Assembly: GCA_905183005.1 (NCBI GenBank)
Contig: CAJJDO010000123.1
Location: 189,236-253,235 of the forward strand
Reading direction: 5' to 3'
Length of the DNA stretch: 64,000 nt
Source: Paramecium pentaurelia
Taxonomy: Eukaryota > Ciliophora > Oligohymenophorea > Peniculida > Parameciidae
The notes beneath the pieces were generated by a model, which saw only the letters and a list, made by a program, of their open reading frames with translations, ran no database searches and was not told where the DNA came from. The translations under genes were made by a program, and so were the position numbers. Of this stretch, positions 10,851-23,421 are shown in pieces; position 1 is the first letter of the stretch; each line of letters starts with the position of its first letter.

Positions 10851-13232
10851 ATGAATATCAGCATAATTTTATTGATGGGTTAGTTATTATTGAAAAACAT
10901 TGTGAATATTATAGAGAGAGGTAGTCAAGATGAAAAAGATGCTATTGCATTAGGATTGAATTCATGTGCATCAGTTTCAATACTTGTATGCTATTTTATG
11001 ATTTATCATCTTGGAAAGTAGAAATTCATTATTCACCTACTAATTTAAACAATTATTGTAATACATTATGAGATAGCATTTTATGAAAGGAATACTATTT
11101 CAGCATAAAGTGCAATAATTTATATGATGTAAATTCAACTCTATCTTTAAAAACGTAATGGTCTCTTTGACTACTTAAGCCATTGTGCACTAATCTATGC
11201 TATTCTTAGATTTCTTATAAGAGAATTCACTAATTTATTAGTTTCAGAAATACTTCTTATGTTCTTATGGTAACCACTAAATCATTATTTATTATATCTA
11301 CAAAAATCAAAGAAACCATAAAAGAAAGAAGATATTACTACCTAAGTACACTTTTAAACAATTTCATCACCATAAGTTTAACATACATAAGGTTTAGATG
11401 AGATAGTAACAAAAACTAATATGAGTGAAGACTTTTTTGATTATATACCAGAAGGATTAGTAATTATTGATGAATACTTCAATATAATTAAACATAATTC
11501 TAAGATTCTGTAATATTTATAAATAAAGGATCCTTAAATAATTCCTTCATCTTTAGATAGTTTACTCAAAATGTAATTTTATTATCATAATTAAGAGCAT
11601 AAAAAAATAAAGTTCCAATGAAAGAAAAAGATAGGAAAAGACCTTTACATTTAAAATCTATGAAATAAAATAGTGAAATGCATTTTAGTTACACTGGTTC
11701 TTTAGCTTCATCTTTAAAAAAGTAATTTTGGACATCTGATAGATAATAATTAAATTACAGTTTTTAAAAAGGAGACTCTATGATTTATCCATCTTTATAA
11801 ACTATAATCAATGAGTTTAAATTAAAGAATTTAAATGATAATATAACAATCAACTCAGAATAATGTGGTATTGTTAAATATTAGATTACTTAAGAATCCT
11901 CTATTAAATACAAATATATATCAATTAAAATTTATGAAATTAAAATGCCAACAAATTCTAAATCAACTCTCTTTTTATTTATTGTAGAAAATATCACTAA
12001 TAAAGAATAATTAAAATAATTAACTAATAGATTTATTTTTCAATAATAATTATTGAATTCATTTAGTCATGAATTAAGAACACCTCTTAATTGTACTCTA
12101 TCATTATTACAAGCTTTAAAAAGTAAATTAAAAAATGATGAAATTAATAATGATTTTTTAAATCCAGCTATTGTAACTAGTCATCGTCTATTATATTAAA
12201 TTAATGATATATTAGATTATGCTTAAATTGAATGTTAAGATTTTAAAATTAATATTTGTGAATTTAGTGTTAGTGATATATTTTAAACCTTAAAAGATTT
12301 TTTCATATAAGAATGTGCTCAAAAATAAATTTAAATGATAATAGAAATTGATTGTCTAATTGTTATTAGAAATGATAAAGAAAGAATAACTTAAGTTTTA
12401 ATTAATTTAATAAGTAATTCAATTAAATTTACACCTTAAGGTGGTAGGATTGTTGTAAATGTTTAAAAAAGAGATAATTTATATTAATTTACAGTTTGGG
12501 ATAATGGAAAAGGAATATCTTATTAAACTATGTCTAATATTTTTTAATAACCAAATAGTATGGTTTCAAGTAATAGAGGCACTGATAATTAATTTTAATC
12601 AAATAAATTAGGAATTGGTTTGAAAGTAAGTAGAGGTATAGTTAAACATTTGAGTACAAATGGTGATTTAATAATCAAAAGTTAATCCGGATGTTACACT
12701 TCAATTAATTTCTTTGTTGAGGATAAATTTATGAAAATTGATGAAGATATTTCTGAATAAGAAACTATCATGAAATTAGCAAGCAAAAATACTTTAAAAA
12801 AATGTATTTGTCCATAAATATTAATTGTTGATGATATACCTTTTAATCATATTGCATTGATAGCAATACTCAATAATTTTAATATTTTATCAGAAAGTGC
12901 TTATGATGGAGATTAGGCAATTGAAAAAGTAAATGACAGAATTAAAAATTCTTAATGTTGTAAATCTTACCGTATTATTTTTATGGATTTAGAAATGCCA
13001 GGTAAAAATGGATTCCAAACATCCTCTGAAGTAAGATTCAATTGATTTATAGATAGTGGCAATCCTGAAAAAAGTAAATGCCCAATCAGTCATAGTCATG
13101 CATTCAGCTTACACAGGCGAAGAAAATGTTGAATAGGGCCGACTATGTGGAATGAAAGAATTCATACCTAAACCTATATCACTTAATACATTGTAAAATT
13201 TACTCAATAAGTACTTTTCCTAATAAGCTTGA
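10851..13232 (+). CDS. membrane hybrid sensor histidine kinase with receiver domain
   Basis: Predicted 778-residue hybrid two-component protein. The N-terminal 150 residues contain several hydrophobic helices, then a linker with a possible PAS-like segment. The H-box is SHELRTPLN with the phospho-accepting His at about residue 399. An ATPase domain follows, with N-box-like INLISNSIKFTP, G-box WDNGKGI and a later GIGL. The C-terminal receiver has the DD pair (LIVDD), the phospho-accepting Asp in FMDLEMPGKNG at about residue 705, and the conserved Lys in FIPKPIS. It should autophosphorylate on His and pass the phosphate to its own receiver Asp. Two introns, 23 nt (near 11572) and 22 nt (near 13030), restore the frame. 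A second gene of this type is at 28759-31271. Confidence 0.88.
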
Positions 13233-14381
13233 TATATTATGAAAATATTAAAAATTATAAATTTTTTATTATACAGTTCCATATTTGAATTTTTGTACTT
13301 GATATTTCATCTTAGTTATTATTCCCAAAAGATATTTTTGAAAAACGTTCTTTGTGGTTGAGGATGTGCATTTACGAATATTGCCTCAGCCCCAACTGTA
13401 CGTAGGACTATCCTTTTATCTATTATAAACCAAAGATAGTACTCCCTTACTAACCCCAAACCCAGTCCATTGATACTAGAAAACTAAATCTTATAAATAA
13501 TTTGAAATAAATAAAAACTTGTTACTAATAAAAATAGTATTCAAATTTTGAACAAGCTGATAAATTACTAGTATACCTTCTTTACTTCTAAATTTTAATA
13601 AAGAAAGAAACTATATTCTAATAATATGCTTTTATTTTAAAGTGTATTTTTACAGTAAAAATTTATCATTTATAGAAAAAATCTTTTGAAAGTACTTCTA
13701 TCTACCTTTTTAAATAAAATTTACTAAATCAACTGATTTGCTGAAAATTTAGCTTAATTCAAATGAAGATATCTAAGATTACAATTTTGCATCTATTAGC
13801 AAATTATTATAATTATTTAAAGAAGTCATATCTTTAAAAACTCTTTGATAAACAGACTATATTTGTTAAAGAAAAGTACAGTTGGTTAAATTTGCTTAAC
13901 ATTGTCTTTGAAATCAAAAGTAAAAACTGATGAATAATAAAGATGAGATAGGAAATGAAGGGAATTTGAATATAGATTTTATTATTGATTTGGATGGATC
14001 ATTCATTCATAGTATTTATTTAGTATTGAAATTTAAATATACCTTATTAATCATATTGAATAATATGATTAGAGTATTTGAAATTGAATTAAATTTGAGA
14101 ACAAATTATATTTTTATCTCTGGAAGAATAATTTATATCGAAATTGTTAATTTTTCATTTTAGGTTCTGTTATATCTGAAATTGGAATGAATTCAGGAAG
14201 AATATATTAATTTTTAGTTAAAACCTATATCTCTCTTTTTGAATCATATTCATAAATTAAATTATACTCTATTCATTTATATATTTAACACTAACACTAA
14301 GTTACTTTTAAACATAAAAAAGTAATAATTTTTATAAATATAAATATACAAGAAATATTTTTAAATAATTTTCATTATTTA
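13233..14381. other. non-assigned spacer with GC-raised island
   Basis: About 1.15 kb between the histidine kinase stop and the WD40 stop. Most of it is AT-rich with open frames on both strands, which is expected when only TGA stops. The exception is about 13350-13475, visibly richer in G and C than anything nearby. It contains a hairpin (ACTATC paired with GATAGT, extended by TTT/AAA with one bulged C) and, at about 13446-13457, the motif AACCCCAAACCC. A plus-strand ORF beginning MCIYEYCLSPNC and a minus-strand ORF beginning MDWVWGQQG both cross it; neither could be tied to a family. No gene is claimed in the rest, although weak coding-like frames run to about 14160. Confidence 0.4.
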
Positions 14382-16094
14382 TCAATTGTATTAAATTTCA
14401 TATGTGATAAAGGCTTGCTTACTTGTGTCCCATAATACAAAATTTTAGCCATTATCTGATATAGCTCCACTTATAATAGCACCATTACGGCCTAATCTTT
14501 CTGCTACTTTAAATGTTCCATTATTAAGTTTTTAAATGATATAAACATGGGTTTTACGTATAACTAATATTAAGTTTTTTTCTCTGATGAATTAAATTGG
14601 AGTTTAACATTTATCTTCAGCATTAATTTTTGTTAATTAAATTTGCTTATCTAAATCTTCTTAGAAAAATCCATCCTAAACTTCAAATACACAAATACTA
14701 TCAATCATTTTTGGTATCCAAATAAATTAATCATCAGATAAAAATTTTAATCTATTACCTGTTTATGTGATACTTGCTGGTTTAACAGCATATTTGAAAA
14801 TCCATTAATCAGATTCTCCTTTTTACCATATATTAATTGCATCATTACAAACAGCTAATGTATTTTCTGAAGGACTTAAGCTTAATGATATTATTCTTTA
14901 AGAATCTTTCGAGTGCTTTAATTGTTCTAAAAAAGTTAATTCATTTTAATCCCATTCTAATTTCCAAATTTATATTGATCCAGTAGAATCTCCACAAAAT
15001 AGAACAGTTTCATCTTAATTTAATTCTGCACAATATAAGTATGGTAGAAATCCATCTCTAGAAGGAATACCTACAGGTTATGAAGATTTCCATTCATTTT
15101 ATGGGGTTAATTTCCAGCATAATAATTTAGTTTAATATGAAATAAATCTTGTTTACTTTTTGCTAAAAATTAATCCTTAAATATTATCTCGATCTCCTGT
15201 TTAAAGTGTTGATTTTAATTTAATTTTACCATTATTATAATTCCATATTAGAATTTTTGCTCTTTCAAATTAATCAGTTGAGCATGTTAATAAGAGCTAT
15301 GCTTTTGAGTCAAATGTAATTTAAGGGCAAATTTTTTTTTATTCCTATGAATCATCAATAAATTTTAATTTGATCTAAGTTATCTCCTGCTTTTAAGTTA
15401 TCTCCTGCTTTTAATATATCTCCTGCTATAAAGGCTCAAAATTCTAGGTATTCCCTGACTCTGTTGTTAGTGCTTATGAGGAATTTATTGTATTACTCTG
15501 TTGTTATATTATTTTACTTGAATTTTGTTTAAATGTATCTTCTTTTAGAATTTTTTTCAAACATTCTTCACATTTAGAATATTCTTAGAATGATTAAAAT
15601 AGCTCTAATTTTGGAATCAATTTCGAACCCCATGAATAGTTAATTTTGTCTATATCTGCATAAGCAATTTATTAATCATCCCCCTTTGGATTCTAAATTA
15701 AATCATCTAATTCTTTGAAAAAGCTGTATGCCTAATTGGTTTATTACCCTAGATTATTCAGGTTTTCAATCCATTCATTTGTAAATCTTAACAGTTCATT
15801 CAAGTATTGAATAATCGATGATTTTAATTGAATAATTTCTGATTGAAAATATTCAACTGATTTTACTATAGAGATTATTTAACTTTCTGTTCTCTCTTTA
15901 TTCTTTTTCTTATTATCTTCAATCATTTGAATTACTTTCTTGAATCCAATGGTTCTTGCATCAGAATCAAAAGTGTCCAAGCATTCTGAACATAATAACC
16001 TTTCATTTTTCTGTAATTTTGAGTCAAAAACAACCATTTAAATAGGGAGATCATGGTTTTTGGAGCATTTTAGTTCCATACTAGATTCTAACAT
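14382..16094 (-). CDS. WD40 repeat protein with N-terminal zinc-binding segment
   Basis: Single-exon, 570-residue protein. The N-terminus has a Cys/His pattern (CSKNHDLPIQMVVFD, then RLLCSECLD), which I recognise as the zinc-binding head of a large Paramecium family in which it precedes a coiled coil and WD40 repeats. The middle is helical (GFKKVIQMIEDNKKKN) with a short repeated QEIxQK unit near 15395-15425, encoded by an 18-nt tandem repeat. The C-terminal half carries WD40 blades; the last reads NGQNFVLWDTS. The head resembles a B-box or RING-like zinc site; WD40 propellers are binding platforms. Start ATG at 16092-16094, TGA at 14382-14384. Partner unknown. Confidence 0.75.
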
Positions 16095-16199
16095 TTATAA
16101 AATCGAATAATTTTTATATAAATTCAGATTTAAGTTGTATTTCTATTATGATTATATTGGGAAATTGAAATAAAAAAATAATAAGAAAAAAATCATTTC

Positions 16200-17330
16200 C
16201 AATTATCTTTTTGAGATCAAAAGTCATTGGTTATTTGTTTAAATAGTATAAATATATATTTCTTATGATATGGTAAGGTAAGGGTAATTATGATACAAAA
16301 TTTTAATAGTTTGTTGAAATCTCAAGTTTTTATATTAATGCAAAACCATTGTTCACTTTCTATATAATCTTATTTAAATATAGTGTTTACTTCAAAGATT
16401 TGCAGTCTTCTTTCACCTTAAGTTTATTATTCACATTCAATTTATCTTGGCTTGGCTTAAATTTCAATTTTGATTTAATTACCTCTATGATGTTACTTTG
16501 ATTTAATTTCTCCTTAAAATGCTAATTAGAAATTGAAAGTCTTTTCTTTTGATAAATTTTAGTAATATAATTATATTTTATATTTAAACTACAGAGATAA
16601 GAATATCTAAATATTTTAATATAATATTAAGATTTATTTTTCAAAACTACAAGTTCTGTATGAGATGGATTAAGAGGCCTGACCTGCTCTTTTTCTTTAG
16701 CCTCATATAAAATGGATGTTTATTGGAAATTTGTAACAAAAATTTCATCTTGGTTATGCCTTCTTCATAAGAAGCCAAAGGAAAATCGTTTTACTCCTAT
16801 TCTTCCATTAGACAATTAGCTTTAATTTGAAGAATATATTGTCCTTTCTACAATCTTCCATTTATAATATAAGTCATTTTTTGGGTCTTTAATTTAGAAA
16901 TCTGAAATTAAATTAAAATTTTAATGTGATTAATAATTTATTTAGAATTGATGAAAAACATAAAATATTCATTGAATTGTAATTGTATCTATTTCAATCT
17001 TATTTTTTAATGGTTAAATGAAATTATTCTTACTAATTTTAGGTAGTATTAAACATATTCAAATTATCAATATTTTAAATCTTTTGATGATTATTTTAAC
17101 ATTCTTTATGATTTTAATAGTAAAGAAAATTTATATATTTTATTATATTTTGGCAGAAAAATTTAATTCTCCATCTTTTTTAATGTCTACTAATATATGT
17201 GCTGATTTCTTTTTTGGTATTAAATTGTCATTTAGCCAAATTTTAAATAATGATTACAAAATCCTAGAGCGAAATCTATATGCAATTATTTAATATCTTT
17301 GATTATATAAATATCTTTAAATTAAAAATT
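16200..17330 (-). pseudogene. degenerate coding region, possibly calpain-like
   Basis: The minus strand carries coding-like peptide segments that cannot be joined into one frame by normal GT...AG introns: FKIWLNDNLIPKKKSAHILV near 17250; GRLQKGQYILQIKA and NDFPLASYEEG near 16830; then, one frame over, DEIFVTNFQQTS and EQVRPLNPSHTELVV near 16700; further downstream an open but unrecognised stretch. The KGQYILQIK and xxFPLASY segments resemble the C2-like domain of ciliate calpain-family proteins; this is a weak inference. The frame change near 16750 falls where no intron fits, pointing to a frameshift. It could also be a fast-evolving gene that I have mis-modelled. Plus-strand ORFs across this stretch (for example near 17018) look like shadows. 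Confidence 0.35.
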
Positions 17331-17636
17331 TAATATAAGTGACTTTTATATATATGCATTTTCAAATTGTTTTAAATCATCTATGCACATAAAGAAAATG
17401 CCATCTTAAATTTATAATACATTATATTTCAACTCTTAAATCCAAAGAGGACTTTTATAGCTCCAATATCCATTTCATTCTTAATGTCTAGATAAACAAA
17501 TATAATTTTAAGTTCTTTAAATTTAAAGTATAATTTTTGAAATTTATAAAAAGGTTTATAAAAGGGTGAATAATCTTAAAAAAAAACTATATTCATCAAA
17601 GAATTCTATTTAATTTCCCTTAAATAGGTATAGTAT

Positions 17637-17936
17637 TCAAATAGAAATTTTGATCATCTCTCTTAATTATAATTTATTTAATAACAAATCAATAAAAATT
17701 TACAATTATTGAACCATAAATTCTCCACTAATTTCTTAGGTAATTCCAACTCTACTATCAAAATCTCTTAATATTTTTTAATAACATCCCTCAACTTCTT
17801 TATTGATGATATTCTTACTAAATTTTTTAATTAATGATTAAAAATTTTATAGAGTGAGTACTTTAGTACCTAATGTAACTATTATTTCTGTAGTTGTTCT
17901 TAATTGAATAGCTTATGATACTTCTACTGCACTCAT
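17637..17936 (-). CDS. small 99-residue protein, unrecognised
   Basis: Compact single-exon gene of exactly 100 codons. The protein is helical in appearance (AVEVSQAIQLRTTTEIIVTL at the start, KLQLREMIKISI at the end), with no membrane segment, Cys cluster or catalytic motif. It is 47 nt upstream of the stop of the ANTH-like gene on the same strand. Length and simple composition fit a small structural or subunit protein. I do not recognise the family. Downstream (17337-17636) is AT-rich sequence with nothing I can support. Confidence 0.5.
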
Positions 17937-17983
17937 AATATATATTATAATATAAAAAACAACTTTATTATGAATCAAATATA

Positions 17984-19302
17984 TCAATTTTCATCTTAAT
18001 CTGCTTAACTAGTGCTTTCTTAATTTTTAACAATATCATTAGTTTCTTTTTAACTATTTATCTCATTAATTTCACTCTCATTATTACTTTCTTTTTTTAA
18101 AATCTAGCTATTATTATTTTTATCCACTTGATCAAATTGTTTTGGAATAATATCATTGGCTTAATTATCAATAGGTATTATTTTCTTCTCTGATGGCTAT
18201 TATTCCTCTGTTGGCATTTCAATATCTTCTTAAATTGTGTCTTGTTTCTTTGCTCTACTATACATCATAAAACGGCGTTCTCTTTAACTAATAAAACCTT
18301 AAGACACTCTTTATTATTAATCTAAACTATTTGATCTGGAATTCCTTTGACTTCTCATTTACTTTTGCTAATTAATCTTTAATTGTTCATTTAAAGCTTA
18401 CTACTCAAGATGCTTTGCACTTTTTAGATCAATCTTCAATTACAAAGGAGGCATTAATTTTCTTCCAGGATCAAATAACTTATGTAACATATAATATGAC
18501 ATGGTCTTCTTCTCTATCATTTACACCTATGTGAATTGTGAGAGAGAGATCTTACTTCTCTGAAGAACTCAAATATCTCAATATTTGAGGCCCTAGAGTT
18601 GGTATCCAATAAAGCAGAAAGAGAATTAATCAATTATCTTTGAAATTGTCTCAATTCACTATAAAGATTGCAAGCCAATTTCTTCAAGAGAAAATCATGT
18701 GGAAAATTTGATAAGGACGTTTTCAGTTAGGGCACAAGAGATAAACCTTAATTAACTAAGTTTTCTAATTTAAAACATTCAACTACAAGACTTAAATAAC
18801 TTAAGACATAATACTTTGATTAATGTATTGGTTTTCTAAATTGATGATTTCTATAACTCTTTATTTCTTATACATTCAATGCCAATTTTTACAAATATTA
18901 AAGAAATGGTATCTAAAGATTTTCCAGTAACCATACTTCATTTGTCACTTACTTAAAAACAAATGTATCTGGTTTTTGTGAAGGTCTGCTACTATTAAAT
19001 CATTCATACTTATTAAAATATGCAAAATTTATTTTAATGAATTATGAGGCAAATTCATCACTTATATTGAGCACCTAATGAATTGTTATAAGCATTTTCA
19101 TTTTTATTGTATAAAGTTGACAGTTATCTTCTTAATACACCTAAAAAAATTCGATTATATTTTAATCATCAGTTAAGAATGGCACTAAAATTTCTACATC
19201 TTCTTGTTTGTATACAAAATTATCTTTTGTTAAACTAGATTTTGTAAGAAATTATTGGAACTCACTTTGAACCTAAAATAGTTTCTTGAATCTCTTAATC
19301 AT
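17984..19302 (-). CDS. ANTH/AP180-like domain protein
   Basis: Predicted 422-residue protein. Introns of 21 nt (near 18995) and 29 nt (near 18540) are needed; the second removes what otherwise looks like a break between two genes. The first 280 residues are all-helical: a start resembling the clathrin-adaptor ANTH fold (FQVQSEFQQFLTK), then TIKMKMLITIHQVLNISDEF, similar to the family's lysine-leucine-histidine helix, and a helical bundle (FLLKKLACNLYSELRQFQ). ANTH proteins bind PIP2 and clathrin at endocytic sites. The C-terminal 150 residues are Gln/Ser/Asn-rich and probably disordered, as in AP180/CALM tails. The family call is tentative because it relies on helix pattern rather than an exact motif. 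Confidence 0.5.
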
Positions 19303-19430
19303 TTATATTAAAATAATTGTTATTTATTATTAATACACAATAATCAATAATATTCTTAATTATTATCACAACTCATAAACAGACAAATATCGAAATAATA
19401 TATATTATATATATATTTATTAATACAATA

Positions 19431-20659
19431 ATGAAGATTTTTATAGCAGCAACCATCATTTTTATTTTATGTCTAATCCTTGATGTAATATATGATCAAC
19501 AATTATGGGATGTTAATACAAGAATTACTAAATATATGTAAAAATAGCAAACCCCTGGGTTGTAAAGTATGTTTAATTTCTTCTCTAATTGGATAAACAT
19601 TTTTCCTGGAATAGCTTTATTAATGTTTATATTTACAGAAAATAAATTGGCCTCCATCATATATATGTGCTTAATATAATTTACAATTTCATTTAACTCA
19701 ATTCTTAAAAATGTATATCATTAACCAAGACCTTATTGGATTGAATCTGACATTGTAGCATTGTCTTGCAATAAAGAGTTTGGTAAACCATCAGGACATG
19801 CTATGGGATCATTGATGATGTCTTTTTTATTGCCTTTGATGGTTCTGCCTAATACCTTTTACAAAAAGCCAAAGCTAATTAAAAGTATAATCATATGTTT
19901 TGCTTCTATATGGACTTTTATGACTGCATTATCTCGTATTTATTTAGGAATGCATAGTATAGGATAGATACTTTTGGGTTGGATATATTCAAGTTATTTT
20001 ATTTTAATTTATCTTTTCTATATGCATTAACCTATAATGGAATATTTCAAAAATAGATTGTCTTCTATTGATAGATCTCTATCTTGGAAATTAGTTTTGA
20101 TAGTTGGTTTATCTACTGTAATTTGGCTATCTATTTCATTATTATTTTGCTTTTTGAATGAAAAGAATATATACTTAGATTAAACAAAACTTACATAATG
20201 GTTAAATACAATTTACACTAAATGTCCAGATTAAACTGAAATTCTTTAAATAAATAGTTCTTAAGTGTTTCAAAATTATTGTCTGAATAAAAGTTTTGAA
20301 ATAACATTTATTTTTTTTATAATTTTTGGAATCAAATTAAGTAATGGAAAATATAAAGAAGAAGAATTTATTCTAAATTATTTATAATTAAATTGGAAAT
20401 AAAAGTGTTTTCGTTTTTTATTATTGATAATACCATTATCAACTGTGAAATTTTTAGATTTTATAAACAGTGATAATGTTTGGGTGATGATTTTCGGTTA
20501 TGTAATTAATAGTATTTAAGAAAGACTATACCTTGGAATGCGTTTTGTGGATTAATCCTTACTTTTGGATATTCAAAATTATTAAAATATTTTAATTTAA
20601 ATATTGAAGGTGATTTTCTCAATATTGATTAAAATACAAGTATTTATGTAAATTTTTGA
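19431..20659 (+). CDS. glucose-6-phosphatase-like PAP2 protein, apparent frameshift
   Basis: Paralogue of the gene at 46-1342, about 409 residues. Signatures are intact: NVYHQPRPYW, KPSGHAMGS and SRIYLGMHSIGQ. These strongly resemble glucose-6-phosphatase (PRPYW, SPSGHAMG, SRIYL-x4-H-x3-Q). The frame is continuous from ATG 19431 to about 20525; there the reading must move by one base to reach PWNAFCGLILTFGYSKLL and the conserved ending NIEGDF, with stop TGA at 20657. Alignment with the paralogue (VINIFINKILPIS against VINSIQ-KTIPWN) places a one-base loss near AAGAAAGAC. Alternatively a 29-nt GT...AG segment (about 20489-20517) could be an intron, but it would remove residues the paralogue keeps. 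If the loss is real, the last membrane helix is altered. Confidence 0.78.
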
Positions 20660-20713
20660 ATTGATGATTAGCTTTATAATGAATATAATAATAATAAATA
20701 TAGATTGTTTGCT

Positions 20714-23266
20714 TCAATTTCTTTTACTGTTACAAAACAGATTATTATTACTAATTATATAGTTTATTGGAACAGGATTTAATTCTGCCATATCTTTCTC
20801 AATACTAAGATCATCATTTTTTCCAACAAGTACTCTTTTCTTCTTAAATTTCATCATTTATAGATATTCATAATTTTATAGATTAAAAAAGCTTGTTAAG
20901 AATAGAATTTTTTCTTTTTTTGAAAAGCAACTATAAAGCCATAGATATAGTTAATTTTATGAAGAAAATAAATGAGATGCATAGTTATTTATGTCATAGA
21001 CTAAATTTGTACTTAGTCTGGTTCTAAGATCAGATATTAGAGATAGATCAGTAACTAATAGATCCCTATTTAAATTATAGGATGAACATATTATTTTTTA
21101 TCTGGATACTATATTTAAAGCTTTAGATATTTCCATTTCGATTTATGCATTTAATATAGTTTAAACATATTTGAAATATTTATCTATTATAGTTTAATGA
21201 TTATTTACTTCTATTTTCTGTTTTTAATGATTTAAATTGATATTCATTTAAGATTAATTATTCATCCTAGCCAATTCTAGATTTTAATTCAACATTTTTT
21301 TATTTGAATTTTAATTTTAATAAAGACAATTAATTTTTATATTTAAGTCTTTCAGCAACACTAATTTACTCATATTATAAAATATTCTCTATTTTTTTAA
21401 TTGCTGTATCAATATTACCACTTCTTAATAATTTTTGAATATCAGGATAATGATCAGAAAACTCTTGTAATGATAATTAATCAATATTCTATTAAAGAGA
21501 TGTATTTGATTCTTTTTGTAAATTTAATTATTTTTTAAATATTGGAGCAGATTCTGCAACTGTTTCTCTTACAGTACATTCACTTCCTACTTAGAGACTA
21601 AAATCATTATAACTTTCCATTGATTAGTTATCTTCAATTTCTTCTTAGTCTGCATATTTCTAGATCATATTATGATGTCTTTAAACAATATTCTTTTCAA
21701 TTTAATGTCTCATCTAATAAACATTTCTAATTAATGTTGTTAATTTACTTTTCTTATTGTTCTAATAAAGATTTTTCTTTGATCACATTATTAAAAATAT
21801 ATCTTTTTTCTAATTTTCTAATATTCTTTAAAGCCACTAAACTTTAAGTAGCCAAATTTTTAGGTAATTTGTTATATTTACTAATAGAGAAAAAATCTGC
21901 ATTAATAGAAATTAAGAATTCTAAGATTTCAACATTTCCAACAATTACAGCTATATGACATAAATTATAACCTGTAATATTTGATTAATGATAAAAATTA
22001 AAGAATCTTTTATTAGCAATATCAACATTTTTAGACATATTGAAATCATTTCCAAATTTAAGTCCTTTTATTTATTATTTCTTAATTGCCATATCAAGTG
22101 GTGTAAAACCTTCATAATTTTCAGCATTTGGATCTGCTCCATATAATAATAAAATTTCAGCAAATTCTGAACTCTATTCATGTTTATCAAAATTCATCAT
22201 TAATTAATGTAATGGTGTATTACCATCTATATTTCTCATCATTACTAAGGATTCATCATTTATATAATGTTAAATATGTGTCTTTTATTATTATATATTT
22301 TCTTTTATTCCTAATAGAAACTTTAAATTCTACACATCTGCTCTTTGACTTATACAATGAATAGTATTCAATGAAAATCTACCACCAAATGCCTTTAATA
22401 TACTCACTGATCTTTATTATTATGAAAACTAACCTCATTTTGCATTCCATATAACAAACTGACAAAGGTGTATTATTATCAAAATCAGTTTTATTGATAT
22501 CCTAAGGTATAATCTAATTTAAACAATACAACACTCCTATTTCATCATTCATACCTGCTTAACAAAATAAGTTTCTCTCTTTATAATCAGTACTACTAAA
22601 ATTCTATTCATTTTAACTCAACAATTAAATAAATTCCTAAAAATTCAATATTTATTTTGATAGTGCATTTATTAATTTCTCTTAAACCCATGGATATTTT
22701 TTGAAATTTAATTTAAATGGCAATGGAGGTTTACAATACTTAAACCAATCAAATTCTAATTAATACATTTTTCTTATTGCTTTATAAAATTATTTTGGTA
22801 ATTAAGTAATTGGATTCATCTAAATACAAAGTATATCCAATTCATATAAATAAGGTTGTTTAATATAATTACAAGCAAGATTAAGTTATCTTAAACATTT
22901 CATTTTAACTTGATAATTTTATAATTAATTTTAAGACAAATCTAAAACCTCTAAAAAATTTAAGGATTCCATAAAATGTGGTACGTTTACCAACATATTC
23001 TAACTCAAATACATTTTTTATAAATTTATCATTTATCTACTTTTATGATTCATTTTACTTCACATCTTCTGGAATTTAATAAAGTTTGCATCTAGATAAA
23101 TCAAGAAGCTTAATATTGATAAATTTATTCTAATCTAATTAAGTACTAATTAAACCCTTTCCTTGTACTTCTAATTTCTCTTCAGTAAATATGAACTCTT
23201 GAATCTAAAATTAAATAATAATTATACAGTTTCAGAAGGTGATTTCATGTCTAGTGGTTCATTCAT
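20714..23266 (-). CDS. leucine-rich repeat plus ankyrin repeat protein (second copy)
   Basis: Large scaffold protein, paralogous to 2921-5070. Introns of 23 nt (near 23228) and 22 nt (near 23052) join the first exons: MNEPLDMKSPSE, then LRR units (NIKLLDLSRCKLYQIPED; LNFLEVLDLSQNQLQNY; LRQLNLACNYIKQP). A conserved YQLEFDWFKYCKPP segment follows, equivalent to LEQFELDWLNYCN in the paralogue. Ankyrin repeats come next (DINKTDFDNNTPLSVCYMEC), with further introns likely. The C-terminus (about residues 650-830) contains DLSLISDLRTRLSTN and a long helical tail ending CNSKRN at TGA 20714. Convergent with the G6Pase-like gene, with 54 nt between the stops. No catalytic motif seen. Confidence 0.78.
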
Positions 23267-23402
23267 ATTTAAATTCGAAAATTATACTTTATCCTCCAAA
23301 ACAAAACAATCCATTTGAAATTGCTTTTTATACTCATCAAATTATGATTCTATATACATATCACTTTATTCATTTTCATCCTGTGATATTTCATAATTCA
23401 TT

Positions 23403-23421
23403 TATATATATATATATATAT
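23403..23421. repeat. (TA)n microsatellite
   Basis: Simple alternating TA tract in the spacer upstream of the LRR-ankyrin gene. The spacer 23267-23739 is otherwise AT-rich with no coding signal I can support; it presumably holds the promoters of the divergent flanking genes. Confidence 0.85.

Noticed and set aside
17984..18502. Separate 172-residue Gln-rich gene
   Set aside because: A 29-nt intron just upstream joins it in frame to the ANTH-like segment, so it is the 3' part of one gene.
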